Shown one piece after another: positions 17,745 through 25,980 of a stretch of 64,000 nt of DNA. The first letter of the stretch is position 1. Every line of letters starts with the position of its first letter. Source of the stretch: Caccoplasma_A sp045587545 (lineage in GTDB: Bacteria; Bacteroidota; Bacteroidia; Bacteroidales; G3-4614); assembly GCA_045587545.1 (NCBI GenBank), contig JAZNCN010000012.1, forward strand, positions 1 to 64,000, written 5' to 3'. A program made the position numbers and the translations under genes. The notes under the pieces were generated by a model. The model searched no databases. It had not been told where the DNA came from and saw nothing but the letters and a program-made list of their open reading frames with translations.

Positions 17745-17947
17745 TCTCTACATAAGAGAAAGTATAACAAGCGCAAATTTAATGTATTTTTTTTAACTAC
17801 CATAATGTTTTATTTAATATTTTAAGAAAAAAATATATAGATAAATGAATTTTTTCTTTTGTTAACTCTTCTTTTAAAAAGCAGAATAAATAGGGAGACC
17901 ATTCATAATAAATATAATATATTTATATACAATCTCTTATGTAGAGA
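17745..17947. repeat. Candidate invertible DNA segment bounded by 15-bp inverted repeats
   Basis: TCTCTACATAAGAGA at 17745-17759 and its exact reverse complement at 17933-17947 are separated by 173 bases. The left copy starts 20 bases after the recombinase stop, and the right copy ends 79 bases before the first gene of the operon. Each arm is itself a near-palindrome. The geometry is that of an invertible promoter (inverton), but it has not been shown to flip. Confidence 0.6.
17774..17781 (-). promoter_or_regulatory. Outward-pointing -7 box inside the inverted-repeat segment
   Basis: On the minus strand this reads TAAATTTG, matching TAnnTTTG, and it points towards the recombinase gene. Inversion between the repeats would place it pointing into the downstream operon. 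No good TTTG -33 box accompanies it. Confidence 0.4.
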
Positions 17948-18026
17948 GTAGAGAATAGGCTCTACTATTGTTTTATGATACCGCAATATTAGGGTAATTA
18001 TTATAGGTGTCTTAATTTATTAAATT

Positions 18027-18698
18027 ATGGTTATTTTTATTATTATTTTGTTAGTCGTTGCGGCGATAATTTTCTTTAAATTAAAAAGTGATCCGAAGTG
18101 GCTTAAAGAAATTTATGAAGGGAAAGATGATGAGCAGAAGGAAGTAATTCGTTATTTCTTACGTGAGGGATGTTTGGCAAGTGTGATGAAAGATGCTGAG
18201 TATGACGAATTGCTTGCAGGAAAAATTGCGTCTATAAATCCTAAACAAAAAGCTTTAGATAAGCACGGTTTGGATATTGAACAAGTAAATGAAATTCCTC
18301 CTGTTAATTTTGAAGGATATGTCTTTGATGATAGCGCTTATGTTAAAAAAGGAGAAGATGACAAATGGAGAAGTTCTAAATATCAGATTTCTTGGATTTT
18401 CTTTAGCGATACCCAAGTTTATTTCTATCAATATACTTTTAACACAGATGAGCTTAGCAAACGTGAAGCAACCGATGAGTATTTCTATAAAGATATTGTA
18501 AATTTCTCAACATCTTCAACTTCGGAAGAAGTTAAACTATATGATAAATCTGGAAAATCACAGCTTAAAACTGTTGACACTGATAAATTCCAAATGGTTG
18601 TTCCAGGAGATAAAGTCTCTTGCTCTATGACCAAAACTGCAGAAACAGATAATATTATTAAGGCTATGAAGAATAAATTGCGTGAAAAGAAAAATTAA
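18027..18698 (+). CDS. Membrane-anchored protein of unknown function
   Basis: I do not recognise this 223-residue protein. One N-terminal transmembrane helix (about 2-17, Ile/Val-rich) is followed by a polar cytoplasmic region. The part from about 95 to 220 is predicted to be beta-rich with a closing helix, which would suit a PH-like fold, although no motif proves it. It is the first gene of the eight-gene operon. Its TAA overlaps the ATG of the next gene by one base, indicating translational coupling. Confidence 0.7.
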   Translation: MVIFIIILLVVAAIIFFKLKSDPKWLKEIYEGKDDEQKEVIRYFLREGCLASVMKDAEYDELLAGKIASINPKQKALDKHGLDIEQVNEIPPVNFEGYVFDDSAYVKKGEDDKWRSSKYQISWIFFSDTQVYFYQYTFNTDELSKREATDEYFYKDIVNFSTSSTSEEVKLYDKSGKSQLKTVDTDKFQMVVPGDKVSCSMTKTAETDNIIKAMKNKLREKKN

Positions 18699-19120
18699 TG
18701 AATGAGGAGGATATAGTTTGGCATTATTGCCATAAAAGACCATTGTATAGACCATCAACTAATATAAAAACTCTTTTGGTCTATTTGGTTCAATTAATTT
18801 ATACCTCAATCATTATTAATTTTATATTATTTCAAGCAATTGTACAACTTTGTGGAAATATAAATTTTCTACAAAGTTGTATTTGCCTATGCATAATTAT
18901 AATTCTGTTTAAATATCGTAAGCTTCTTATTCTGTTAATTGAATTATATCAACATTATGCACCTGAGCATATTCGGCGTAAATGTATATGTATGCCAACG
19001 TGTTCGGAGTATGCAATTTGTTGTATAAGAAAATATAATTTCTTTAAAGCTATAAAAAAGATATACAATAGATTAACAAGGGAGTGTGTCGGTCAAATAT
19101 ATCATATAGATAATCCATAA
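18698..19120 (+). CDS. YidD-like protein with added N-terminal membrane segments
   Basis: The C-terminal 65 residues match the YidD (membrane protein insertion efficiency factor) family: CICMPTCSEYA at about 96-106, then an AIKKIYNRLTREC helix ending in a Cys, and a DNP tail. Normal YidD is about 70-90 residues, with an N-terminal amphipathic helix, and is encoded next to rnpA and yidC. This version has 75 extra N-terminal residues with two likely transmembrane helices (about 24-48 and 55-72) and sits in an ATPase/SPFH operon instead. It starts one base before the previous stop is complete, and the next gene follows by 4 bases. A role in membrane insertion or remodelling is inferred. Confidence 0.75.
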   Translation: MNEEDIVWHYCHKRPLYRPSTNIKTLLVYLVQLIYTSIIINFILFQAIVQLCGNINFLQSCICLCIIIILFKYRKLLILLIELYQHYAPEHIRRKCICMPTCSEYAICCIRKYNFFKAIKKIYNRLTRECVGQIYHIDNP

Positions 19121-19124
19121 TGTT

Positions 19125-21788
19125 ATGATCTCAAGCGCTTATTTGTCAAATGATGAGTTGGTAGGAATGAAGATAATAGAGGTAACCTCTATCCCTCATT
19201 TGTCTATTATTGATAGTTTGTCTAATATTACATCAGTTGTTTCTGAATATCAGAAAGAGATGAGTAGTATGCTCTCTGAAATATATCAGTATTATAAGCT
19301 AAAGTCTTCTCAGGGAAGAAATATTGATATATGTATAGAACTTATGTGGTTGTCTTTACCGTCTGTTAATCAGGTGTATAATGCAGATATTAAATTATAT
19401 ATTATAGTACGATCTATTTCTGAAAATTCAAATATAGTTAACGAAAATATAAATATAATTAGTAAAATTATTCAAGGTACACTTGTCAGACAGAAGTATG
19501 ATTTTGAGATAATTCCAATTGAAGCGTATGAAAAGAATTTATCTCAAATCAAAAAAGAAAATATTGTAGCATTAGTAAAGGACGAAAACCTTGAAAATTT
19601 ACAAAATCAAATTATGCCATATTGTTTGTCCTTTGATATCTTCCCAACATGTATAGGGCAACAATTAAGTAAAATTGTAGGAATAATGAAAGATATTCCC
19701 AATAGCGCTATCTCATTCCAATTGATTCCTACTAATTATACCTATAATGAAATAAATGATTTAAATTCAACTTCTCAGATTTTAGATACATTATATAGAG
19801 GAGTGAATGAGCAAGGCATAGGTAATATAAGCCTTTCGTTAACAGAAAAAGTTTCAAAAACATATAAATATTACTCTCAGAATAAGAATAATGCATTATT
19901 TTTATATAATATATTAGTTTGGGCAAATCAGACAGAAGCATCAAATATTGCATCTAAAATATATGGACAATTAACACCCTCTTCCGAATTATCTGCAAAT
20001 CTTAAGTTTATATCATTATCTCAGAACGACATAGATATTGATAATAACCTATACCCTTTACCATGGGCAGCCAATGAGGTTATTATAAATACTGAAAGGA
20101 TATTATGGCAAGGGAGTAATTTATCAATAAATCTATATAGGCTTCCATATTTAATAACTGCAGATGAATGCTCAGAATTTTTTAGATTACCAATAGGTAG
20201 TAATGATATTACTGCAGGTTTTAAAGTTAACGAGGCAGGAAAAACCAGTAAAACATATTCTCAAAATATAATTAATTCAGGCGACATTGAATTAGGTATA
20301 TTAAAATCATCTTCTTCTAAAGACAGTATAGGCTTATCGTTAAAAGATTTAGCTAAACACATGCTTGTAGTTGGCACACCGGGTTCGGGAAAAACAACCT
20401 TCTCGGTAGGATTGCTTGACCGACTTTGGAAAGAGCATCATATCCCATTCCTCGTTATTGAGCCTGCAAAAAATGAATATAGGGCATTAGTGCAAAGTAT
20501 TCCGGAGTTACAGGTCTTCACTCCTGGTAAAAATTTTATATCACCATTTGTATTCAATCCATTTGTGCCACCTAAGAATGTAAAACTTGAAACATATAAA
20601 TCAACCCTAAAAACGGCTTTCGCTGCAGGAGTTTCAATGTCTTCACCTTTGGATAAGATTTTTGAAGATACAATAAATAATTGTTATTCAGATTTCAGAT
20701 GGCTTGATACTTATACAATAGCAGATAAAGGTAAGATATTTAATATTACAGATTTTATTAAATGTTTTCAAGAGACATTTGATGAGATTGGATATACCGG
20801 AGATGCGCGAAATATTGGTCGTGCGGGTATCGTCCGATTAAAGAGTCTTGTAAACTTGTTTGACAATTATTTCTCTATTCCCATAGAGGATATGTTGACA
20901 AAACCAACAATTATAGAGTTGGCGGCAATTGAAAATAGTGATCAGAAATCTTTGATTATAGCCTTATTGCTTTTGTCAATACTTGTATATGTAAATGCAA
21001 ATTATGTAGGAGAAGGCGGTTTGCGCAACTTTATTTTATTGGAAGAGGCTCATGTTTTATTAGATTCTTCAAGTAATGGAGGAGAGGGTGCGGCAAATCC
21101 TGCAGCGATAGCGCAAGGATTGGTTAAGAGAATGTTAGCAGAGATTCGTTCATATGGAGTAGGTTTAGCTATTGCCGATCAATCACCACGTAAAGTAGGT
21201 ATTGATATTGTCGCATTAACCGATATCAAGGTAGCATTCCGATTGGTGGAGTCTCAAGATAAGGAGATATTGGCGAACAGTACCAGTATGACGGATGTTC
21301 AAATGGCACGTTTGGCAAAACTAAAACCGGGAGAGTGCTACTTGTTCTTCAATAAATTAGAAGAACCCGAAGAGATTATCACACCAGATTATCGCTTAGA
21401 TAATAATATATCAATATCTCTTTCCGATGAAGGCATTAGAGATTTATCAACATATTGGAGAGATAAGCAGGATAAACTACGTCCATATCCCGAATGTCAA
21501 TTATGTCCTTATTGCAAGGATTCTTGCAACTATAACCGACGTGTTCTTGCAAAGGAAGTGGCAAGAAGAATATTCAATAAATATATAAAATCCGGAGCAA
21601 AAGATATAGAAAAAGTTCGCTATGTATTCTCGAAAATTAATACGCTTATAATTAGTGAACTTAATGATGAACCTTTTGATAGACCTTTGTTGTCATGTGT
21701 TAAGGTACATTTATGGAGAAAGATAAAATATGAGACTGTTATTGGAATAGCAGATGTCACAATTCAAAAATCATTAGTTAAAGAATAA
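19125..21788 (+). CDS. HerA/FtsK-superfamily ATPase (DUF87-like) with C-terminal cysteine cluster
   Basis: An 887-residue P-loop ATPase. A poorly conserved N-terminal region of about 400 residues precedes the motor domain, which has Walker A GTPGSGKTT (about 415), the EPAKNEYR motif typical of HerA/DUF87 proteins, Walker B FILLEEAH (about 633) and a DQSPRK sensor segment (about 684). Near residue 790 a cluster with CQLCPYC and a following Cys could bind zinc. HerA-type motors form hexamers that pump DNA or protein and recur in DNA repair, conjugation and anti-phage systems. No NurA, SIR2 or obvious nuclease partner is present. The partners are membrane proteins, which is unusual. It is the largest gene of the operon, 4 bases after the YidD-like gene. 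Confidence 0.85.
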   Translation: MISSAYLSNDELVGMKIIEVTSIPHLSIIDSLSNITSVVSEYQKEMSSMLSEIYQYYKLKSSQGRNIDICIELMWLSLPSVNQVYNADIKLYIIVRSISENSNIVNENINIISKIIQGTLVRQKYDFEIIPIEAYEKNLSQIKKENIVALVKDENLENLQNQIMPYCLSFDIFPTCIGQQLSKIVGIMKDIPNSAISFQLIPTNYTYNEINDLNSTSQILDTLYRGVNEQGIGNISLSLTEKVSKTYKYYSQNKNNALFLYNILVWANQTEASNIASKIYGQLTPSSELSANLKFISLSQNDIDIDNNLYPLPWAANEVIINTERILWQGSNLSINLYRLPYLITADECSEFFRLPIGSNDITAGFKVNEAGKTSKTYSQNIINSGDIELGILKSSSSKDSIGLSLKDLAKHMLVVGTPGSGKTTFSVGLLDRLWKEHHIPFLVIEPAKNEYRALVQSIPELQVFTPGKNFISPFVFNPFVPPKNVKLETYKSTLKTAFAAGVSMSSPLDKIFEDTINNCYSDFRWLDTYTIADKGKIFNITDFIKCFQETFDEIGYTGDARNIGRAGIVRLKSLVNLFDNYFSIPIEDMLTKPTIIELAAIENSDQKSLIIALLLLSILVYVNANYVGEGGLRNFILLEEAHVLLDSSSNGGEGAANPAAIAQGLVKRMLAEIRSYGVGLAIADQSPRKVGIDIVALTDIKVAFRLVESQDKEILANSTSMTDVQMARLAKLKPGECYLFFNKLEEPEEIITPDYRLDNNISISLSDEGIRDLSTYWRDKQDKLRPYPECQLCPYCKDSCNYNRRVLAKEVARRIFNKYIKSGAKDIEKVRYVFSKINTLIISELNDEPFDRPLLSCVKVHLWRKIKYETVIGIADVTIQKSLVKE

Positions 21789-21802
21789 AACTATAGCTGA
21801 AT

Positions 21803-22804
21803 ATGAGTGAGGAATTTAATGATGATATGGGTAGCGTTGATGATTCTTTTGAAGATTCATCAAGTGAAATAGAATCTGATATAGAGGACTCTGCAACCGA
21901 ATCAGAATCAGAAGCCAATGAAATAGCCGAAGAGCAGGCTACTGAAATGGAGGCAGAAGCACAGGAAGCCCAAGCAGAAGCCGAAGCGGAGGCCAATGAG
22001 ATTGCCGAAGAGCAGTCCACTGAAATGGAGACAGAAGCACAGGAAGCCCAAGCAGAAGCCGAAGTAGAGGCCAATGAGATTGCCGAAGAGCAGGCTGCTG
22101 AAATGGAGGCAGAAGCACAGGAAGCCCAAGCTAATGCAGAGGCAGAAGCCAATGAAATAGCCGAGGAACAAGCTACTGAAATGGAAAATGAAGTTCAGGA
22201 AGCCCAAGCAGAAGCCGAAGCAGAGGCCAATGAGATTGCCGAAGAGCAGGCTGCTGAAATGGAGGCAGAAGCACAGGAAGCCCAAGCAGAAGCCGAAGCG
22301 GAGGCCAATGAAATAGCGGAAGAAAATTCTGAAGAAAAGAAAGATGAAGTGTCGCAAGATATAGATGAGAGTCAACTATCTCCGTCGGAACTTGCAGAAA
22401 AAAGTCGAGAAGAAATGGAACAAGCTCAAAAAGAAGCTGAACAATGGGCAGATGAAAATGGAATGGAGCGATGGAGTGATGGATCATTAAGGACAGATTA
22501 TGAAGAGAGTATAAAAGACGCAGAAGCAGAAAATCAGGCAGAAATGGAGGCTGAGACACAACATCAGGCAGAAGTAGAGGCAGAAGAAAGGGCTGCACTG
22601 GAGGCAGATGTACAAGCTCAATCAGATGCTTTAAATAAAGAGTACATAGATTTAATGGATCGGAAGCAAGCTGCATTTGATAGCGCTGTTGATGCTACTA
22701 ATGCAGAAGACAGAGATCGTTTTGCTGATATCCAATATGAGATTGGAAAAGAGATGGAGCAGGTAAGGAGTAGAATTATTGAGAATAACAATAGACTTAA
22801 GTAG
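21803..22804 (+). CDS. Glu/Ala-rich tandem-repeat coiled-coil protein
   Basis: A very acidic 333-residue protein with no signal peptide or membrane helix. Residues of about 37-180 consist of five and a half copies of a 26-residue repeat (core ANEIAEEQATEMEAEAQEAQ), which should form a long helix or coiled coil. The C-terminal 100 residues are a different helical region ending in AEDRDRFADIQYEIGKEMEQVR. That end is matched by the small protein encoded next. It lies 14 bases after the ATPase gene. A scaffold or spacer role is plausible but unproven. Confidence 0.75.
   Translation: MSEEFNDDMGSVDDSFEDSSSEIESDIEDSATESESEANEIAEEQATEMEAEAQEAQAEAEAEANEIAEEQSTEMETEAQEAQAEAEVEANEIAEEQAAEMEAEAQEAQANAEAEANEIAEEQATEMENEVQEAQAEAEAEANEIAEEQAAEMEAEAQEAQAEAEAEANEIAEENSEEKKDEVSQDIDESQLSPSELAEKSREEMEQAQKEAEQWADENGMERWSDGSLRTDYEESIKDAEAENQAEMEAETQHQAEVEAEERAALEADVQAQSDALNKEYIDLMDRKQAAFDSAVDATNAEDRDRFADIQYEIGKEMEQVRSRIIENNNRLK
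21911..22330 (+). repeat. 78-bp in-frame tandem repeats
   Basis: Five full units and a partial unit of 78 bases (26 codons), each containing GCCAATGA and GAAGCCCAAGC, run through the coiled-coil gene. The copies differ by several substitutions, so the array is not brand new, but units could still be gained or lost without a frameshift. Confidence 0.85.
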
Positions 22805-22806
22805 AT

Positions 22807-22950
22807 ATGGCAAAATGTAATGATGACTTGTCTGTTTCTGAACTTTATGAACAAGCTCAAGAAGATAGGGATAGAAATGCAGATACAATATATAGAATTG
22901 GAGAAGAGATAGATCGGATAAGAAAAAATATGGAAGAACGTGATAGATAG
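22807..22950 (+). CDS. Small helical protein related to the end of the upstream coiled-coil protein
   Basis: A 47-residue open frame beginning MAKCNDDLSVSELYEQ, 2 bases after the previous stop. Its QEDRDRNADTIYRIGEEIDRIR stretch aligns without gaps with AEDRDRFADIQYEIGKEMEQVR at the C-terminus of the upstream protein, which supports real coding and a duplication. It is charged, predicted wholly helical and lacks a signal. It may pair with its larger relative. It is short enough to be missed by automatic annotation. Confidence 0.6.
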   Translation: MAKCNDDLSVSELYEQAQEDRDRNADTIYRIGEEIDRIRKNMEERDR

Positions 22951-23015
22951 AGTTGGAGGCGAAATAGAAGATTAATAGAAGAAATAAATAATATTAACTT
23001 AATTAAATTGTTATT

Positions 23016-24344
23016 ATGGGCTGGTTTGGAATAACTACAGATAAAGACCCTAAAGAAGCCGCATACAATCGTGGCGAAAAGAGTTTTAGAGATGTAATTC
23101 AAAATGAATCGCCAGGAGAACTTTTGTATGCAATCGACCCTCGTGAAGATTTTAATACAGGAAGTACATTGATAGTACACCCTGGAGAAGTTGCTTTGTT
23201 TGAAAAAAACGGAATAATTCAAGAAGAATTTCCAAATGGAAGATATAAATTGTCAACAGAAAATTATCCGTTTATAAGCAATTTACGTAATATGTTTACG
23301 GGAGGAGTTAGCTCTTTTAATTGCAGAATACACTGGTTTAGAGATGCTGATTCAAAAGAGATTAAGTGGGGCACTCAAACTCCTATAGAGATAGAGGATA
23401 AAATATATAATCAAGAAGCAAAATTAGGTGTTGCAGCAGTTTATAAGATAAAAATTACCAATCCTACATTGTGCCTAAAAAAACTACTTGGTAATAATAT
23501 ATATATCAAGAGTGAAGAAGAGATGAATGAGTATTGGGGTGGAGAGTTAGCTTCAATAATTAGGGAAGAGTTGTATAATACTCTACGTAAATATCCGGAT
23601 ACTTTGTTGGATATCATCAATCAAGTTAGGACAATTTCAAAAGACCTTCGTCCTGAAATTGACGAAGTAATATCTGAATATGGTATTCAATTAGTTAAGT
23701 TCTCTATAGTATCTATTAATATATTAGATGACTTTGTTGAAAGAATAAGAGCCAATAAAGATATATATCGTAATAAAGATATTGAATCTATGGCTGAAGC
23801 AAAGGCAAGGGTAAATATAGCTCAAGGAGATTTGGGCGTTATGGAAGTGTTGGGCGAAAATTGGGGACGTCAAAAAGCTTATGAGGTTCTTAATAATATA
23901 TCGCAAAATCCAGGAGCAGGGGGAGTAGCTTCTGCTGGTGCAGGCTTAGGAATGGGAATTAGTGCTGGTAGCGCTTTTGGAGCAATGGCGAGTCAGTTAT
24001 TTTCACCATTTAATAGTCAACAGCAACCTTCTCAACAACAGCCGCAAGGCCGATTCCAACAAAGAACGGTTAATGCGGAACAAACAAAGACAGCGACACC
24101 CCCACCGCCTCCCGTGAATCAGCAAGCCGTAGAATTTTATGTTTATGTAAATAATACACAAATGGGTCCATACGATAAACTATCGTTGGTTAAACTTATA
24201 CAGCAGGGGCAACTCACTACTGATACTTTAGTGTGGCGAGAAGGTATGAAAGAATGGAGCCCCGCTAAAAATACAGAGTTATCTGAATTATTTAATCAAG
24301 GATCTGTGCCCCCTCCAGTTCCTCCTATGCCTCCTAAATTTTAG
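23016..24344 (+). CDS. SPFH-domain protein with C-terminal GYF_2 domain (YdjI-like)
   Basis: A 442-residue protein. Residues of about 45-275 form an SPFH/band-7-like region of the YdjI (virion core protein-like) type, with the STLIVHPGEVALFEKNG opening and the FSIVSINI segment before a long helix. A Gly/Ala-rich stretch and a Gln/Pro linker (about 300-370) lead to a GYF_2/DUF4339 domain (about 372-426) with YVNNTQMGPY and LVWREGMKEW. A PPPVPPMPPKF tail could be a ligand for such a domain. SPFH proteins build membrane-associated rings, and YdjI relatives act with PspA-type envelope stress systems. Here the partners are a YidD-like protein and a HerA motor. Confidence 0.83.
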   Translation: MGWFGITTDKDPKEAAYNRGEKSFRDVIQNESPGELLYAIDPREDFNTGSTLIVHPGEVALFEKNGIIQEEFPNGRYKLSTENYPFISNLRNMFTGGVSSFNCRIHWFRDADSKEIKWGTQTPIEIEDKIYNQEAKLGVAAVYKIKITNPTLCLKKLLGNNIYIKSEEEMNEYWGGELASIIREELYNTLRKYPDTLLDIINQVRTISKDLRPEIDEVISEYGIQLVKFSIVSINILDDFVERIRANKDIYRNKDIESMAEAKARVNIAQGDLGVMEVLGENWGRQKAYEVLNNISQNPGAGGVASAGAGLGMGISAGSAFGAMASQLFSPFNSQQQPSQQQPQGRFQQRTVNAEQTKTATPPPPPVNQQAVEFYVYVNNTQMGPYDKLSLVKLIQQGQLTTDTLVWREGMKEWSPAKNTELSELFNQGSVPPPVPPMPPKF

Positions 24345-24350
24345 AAATTT

Positions 24351-25028
24351 ATGAAAAAGAATATATTATTTTTAGCTACGTTATCCATATTCTTGTTGGT
24401 ATTTGAGATTTTATTCTTTTTACTTGGAGATAATTCTACACGAACAACCTCGTTGTGGATTTCATATGGATTTATCCATTTTTCATATCTAATATTTGTT
24501 CTATCTGTATTTGTTAACAAAGGAGGACCTGGAGATAATGGATATGATGTCTCAACTGTTTATGTAACATGGAAATACTTTGTTTTAGAATTTATAGTAG
24601 GTCTGATTTTTATTTGGATTAATTCTGAAAGTATTGGGTGGGCTTTAACGGTTCAATTATTATTAGCTGCTATTTCAATTGTTATTTGGTTCGTCAATCT
24701 TATGGCGAATGAACATACTGATAACTCTTTAAGGGTTCAAGAGAAAGAGTTTGCATATATTCAGACCTGTTCTTTAAAACTAAAAATGATATCTAATAAT
24801 TTATCAGATATCGATGCAAAAAAGTTCGTAGAAAAGTGTTATGATGCAGTATGCTCATCTCCATCACGCAGTAATGCTAATTTAGCGATGATTGAAAAAG
24901 TAATTTTAGATTCAATAGATGAATTAGAAGAAGCTGTCTATACAAATAACATAGATTTAATAAAAGATAAATCAAATAAAATTTTAAGACTAATAGCAGA
25001 AAGGAATTTAAAACTAAAATTTAAATAA
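24351..25028 (+). CDS. Polytopic membrane protein of unknown function
   Basis: I do not recognise the family. The first 115 residues contain four hydrophobic segments (about 5-25, 38-58, 72-90 and 95-114). The remaining 110 residues are soluble and helical, with a CYDAVCSSP segment and a Lys-rich end, and presumably face the cytoplasm. It begins 6 bases after the SPFH gene and ends 4 bases before the last gene, so it belongs to the operon. Confidence 0.72.
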   Translation: MKKNILFLATLSIFLLVFEILFFLLGDNSTRTTSLWISYGFIHFSYLIFVLSVFVNKGGPGDNGYDVSTVYVTWKYFVLEFIVGLIFIWINSESIGWALTVQLLLAAISIVIWFVNLMANEHTDNSLRVQEKEFAYIQTCSLKLKMISNNLSDIDAKKFVEKCYDAVCSSPSRSNANLAMIEKVILDSIDELEEAVYTNNIDLIKDKSNKILRLIAERNLKLKFK

Positions 25029-25032
25029 AGAT

Positions 25033-25635
25033 ATGTCAGTTGAAAGTTTAAGTATAAAATGTCCCGGTTGTGGACAACCTGTATCAACAGGACAAAATAT
25101 TTGCGAATGGTGTAAAGGTCCTATAGTAATCACAACTTTTAATAGTGTTGCATCTATGCCCTTACCCGAAATTAATAAGTATGCAAATAGCTATAAAAAG
25201 GCATTGGCAGATTATCCCGACGATAAGTTGTTGAATACATCAATTGCTATGTGTTACCTTAGGTTAAAATTATATGATAAAGCCTTAGATGCTTTTGAGA
25301 AGGCAATAGAAGATAATTTTGATAATCCTGAAACTTATTTTTATGCAGCAATTTCTATACTTAAAGGGAAAAAAGCATTTTTGCAACAACGACAAGAGAT
25401 TAATAAAATTGAGGAATATATAGATGCTGCATTAATGATTGAACCAAGGGGAATATTTTATTATTTTAAGGCATATATTAGGTATGATTATTATAAACGC
25501 AAATGCTATAATGTGTTGCCTGATTATAATGAGTTGCAGGAGCAAGCCTTTAATGCAGGATTATCAGATATTGATATTCAACAATTATTTGAATTGTTAA
25601 ATGTTGAAAGGCCACAAGAGTTAAGATTGAATTAA
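25033..25635 (+). CDS. Zinc ribbon-TPR protein
   Basis: A 200-residue protein. The N-terminus is a zinc ribbon with two Cys pairs (CPGCG at 10-14 and CEWCKG at 24-29). From about 50 the chain shows TPR-like helical pairs, for example LLNTSIAMCYLRLKLYDKALDAF. The family is common beside SPFH and PspA-type membrane-stress genes, usually as an adaptor. It is the last gene of the operon, and a terminator follows about 90 bases later. Confidence 0.75.
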   Translation: MSVESLSIKCPGCGQPVSTGQNICEWCKGPIVITTFNSVASMPLPEINKYANSYKKALADYPDDKLLNTSIAMCYLRLKLYDKALDAFEKAIEDNFDNPETYFYAAISILKGKKAFLQQRQEINKIEEYIDAALMIEPRGIFYYFKAYIRYDYYKRKCYNVLPDYNELQEQAFNAGLSDIDIQQLFELLNVERPQELRLN

Positions 25636-25724
25636 GTATGACAAAGAGGTTGAACTAAATGTAACTTTTTGAAGTTCCCTCAAAACTTTGGACGTTAAAC
25701 ATGTTATTTATTCCTTAAAGTATT

Positions 25725-25757
25725 GAGCTTGGTATTATACCGGGCTCATTCTTTTTA
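25725..25757 (+). terminator. Terminator of the ATPase/SPFH operon
   Basis: GAGCTTGGT (25725-25733) pairs with ACCGGGCTC (25739-25747) through two G-U pairs across a 5-base loop, followed by a T-rich tail. Confidence 0.75.
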
Positions 25758-25910
25758 GCTTCTTTTTTATTTATAACAATCACCCGTAGGGTAGCGTCAG
25801 CCAACAACTAACAGCTGACACCTAACAACTAAAAATTGATAAATGGCAACTTTTTGCAATTTAACCTTAAAAATATGTGGCAAAAGTTTTTTATTCAGAA
25901 TATATTACAC

Positions 25911-25918
25911 TACCTTTG
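25911..25918 (+). promoter_or_regulatory. -7 box of nhaD
   Basis: TACCTTTG matches TAnnTTTG and lies 62 bases before the ATG. A T-rich GTTTTTT stretch sits where the -33 box is expected, but an exact TTTG is missing. Confidence 0.55.
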
Positions 25919-25980
25919 CATGCCAATTAAAGAAAATTTTCAGTAATTATATAATAACACAAACTAATTAAAATTTCATT

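Larger units (their letters stand above)
17725..18026. other. AT-rich intergenic region between recombinase and operon
   Basis: 302 bases, strongly AT-rich and without a gene. It holds the 15-bp inverted repeats, one clear minus-strand -7 box and, at the right end, AGTAGAG/CTCTACT (17947-17953 with 17960-17966) overlapping a weak TACTATTG box that could be the present operon promoter. Confidence 0.6.
25636..25980. other. Intergenic region with terminator, dispersed repeat and promoter
   Basis: 345 bases without a gene. It holds the terminator of the preceding operon (25725-25757), a copy of the dispersed ACCCGTAGGG and CAACAACTAA repeat (about 25780-25840) and the nhaD promoter. Confidence 0.65.

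Noticed and set aside
21778..22152. Ser/Ala-rich minus-strand frame opposite the coiled-coil gene
   Set aside because: It is a shadow of the 78-bp repeats; the sense frame has proper operon spacing and a diverged relative next door.
16513..25635. Conjugative element built around the HerA-like ATPase as a coupling protein
   Set aside because: There is no relaxase or tra gene, and the partners are SPFH and YidD-type proteins. An integrative island is still possible, but conjugation is not supported.
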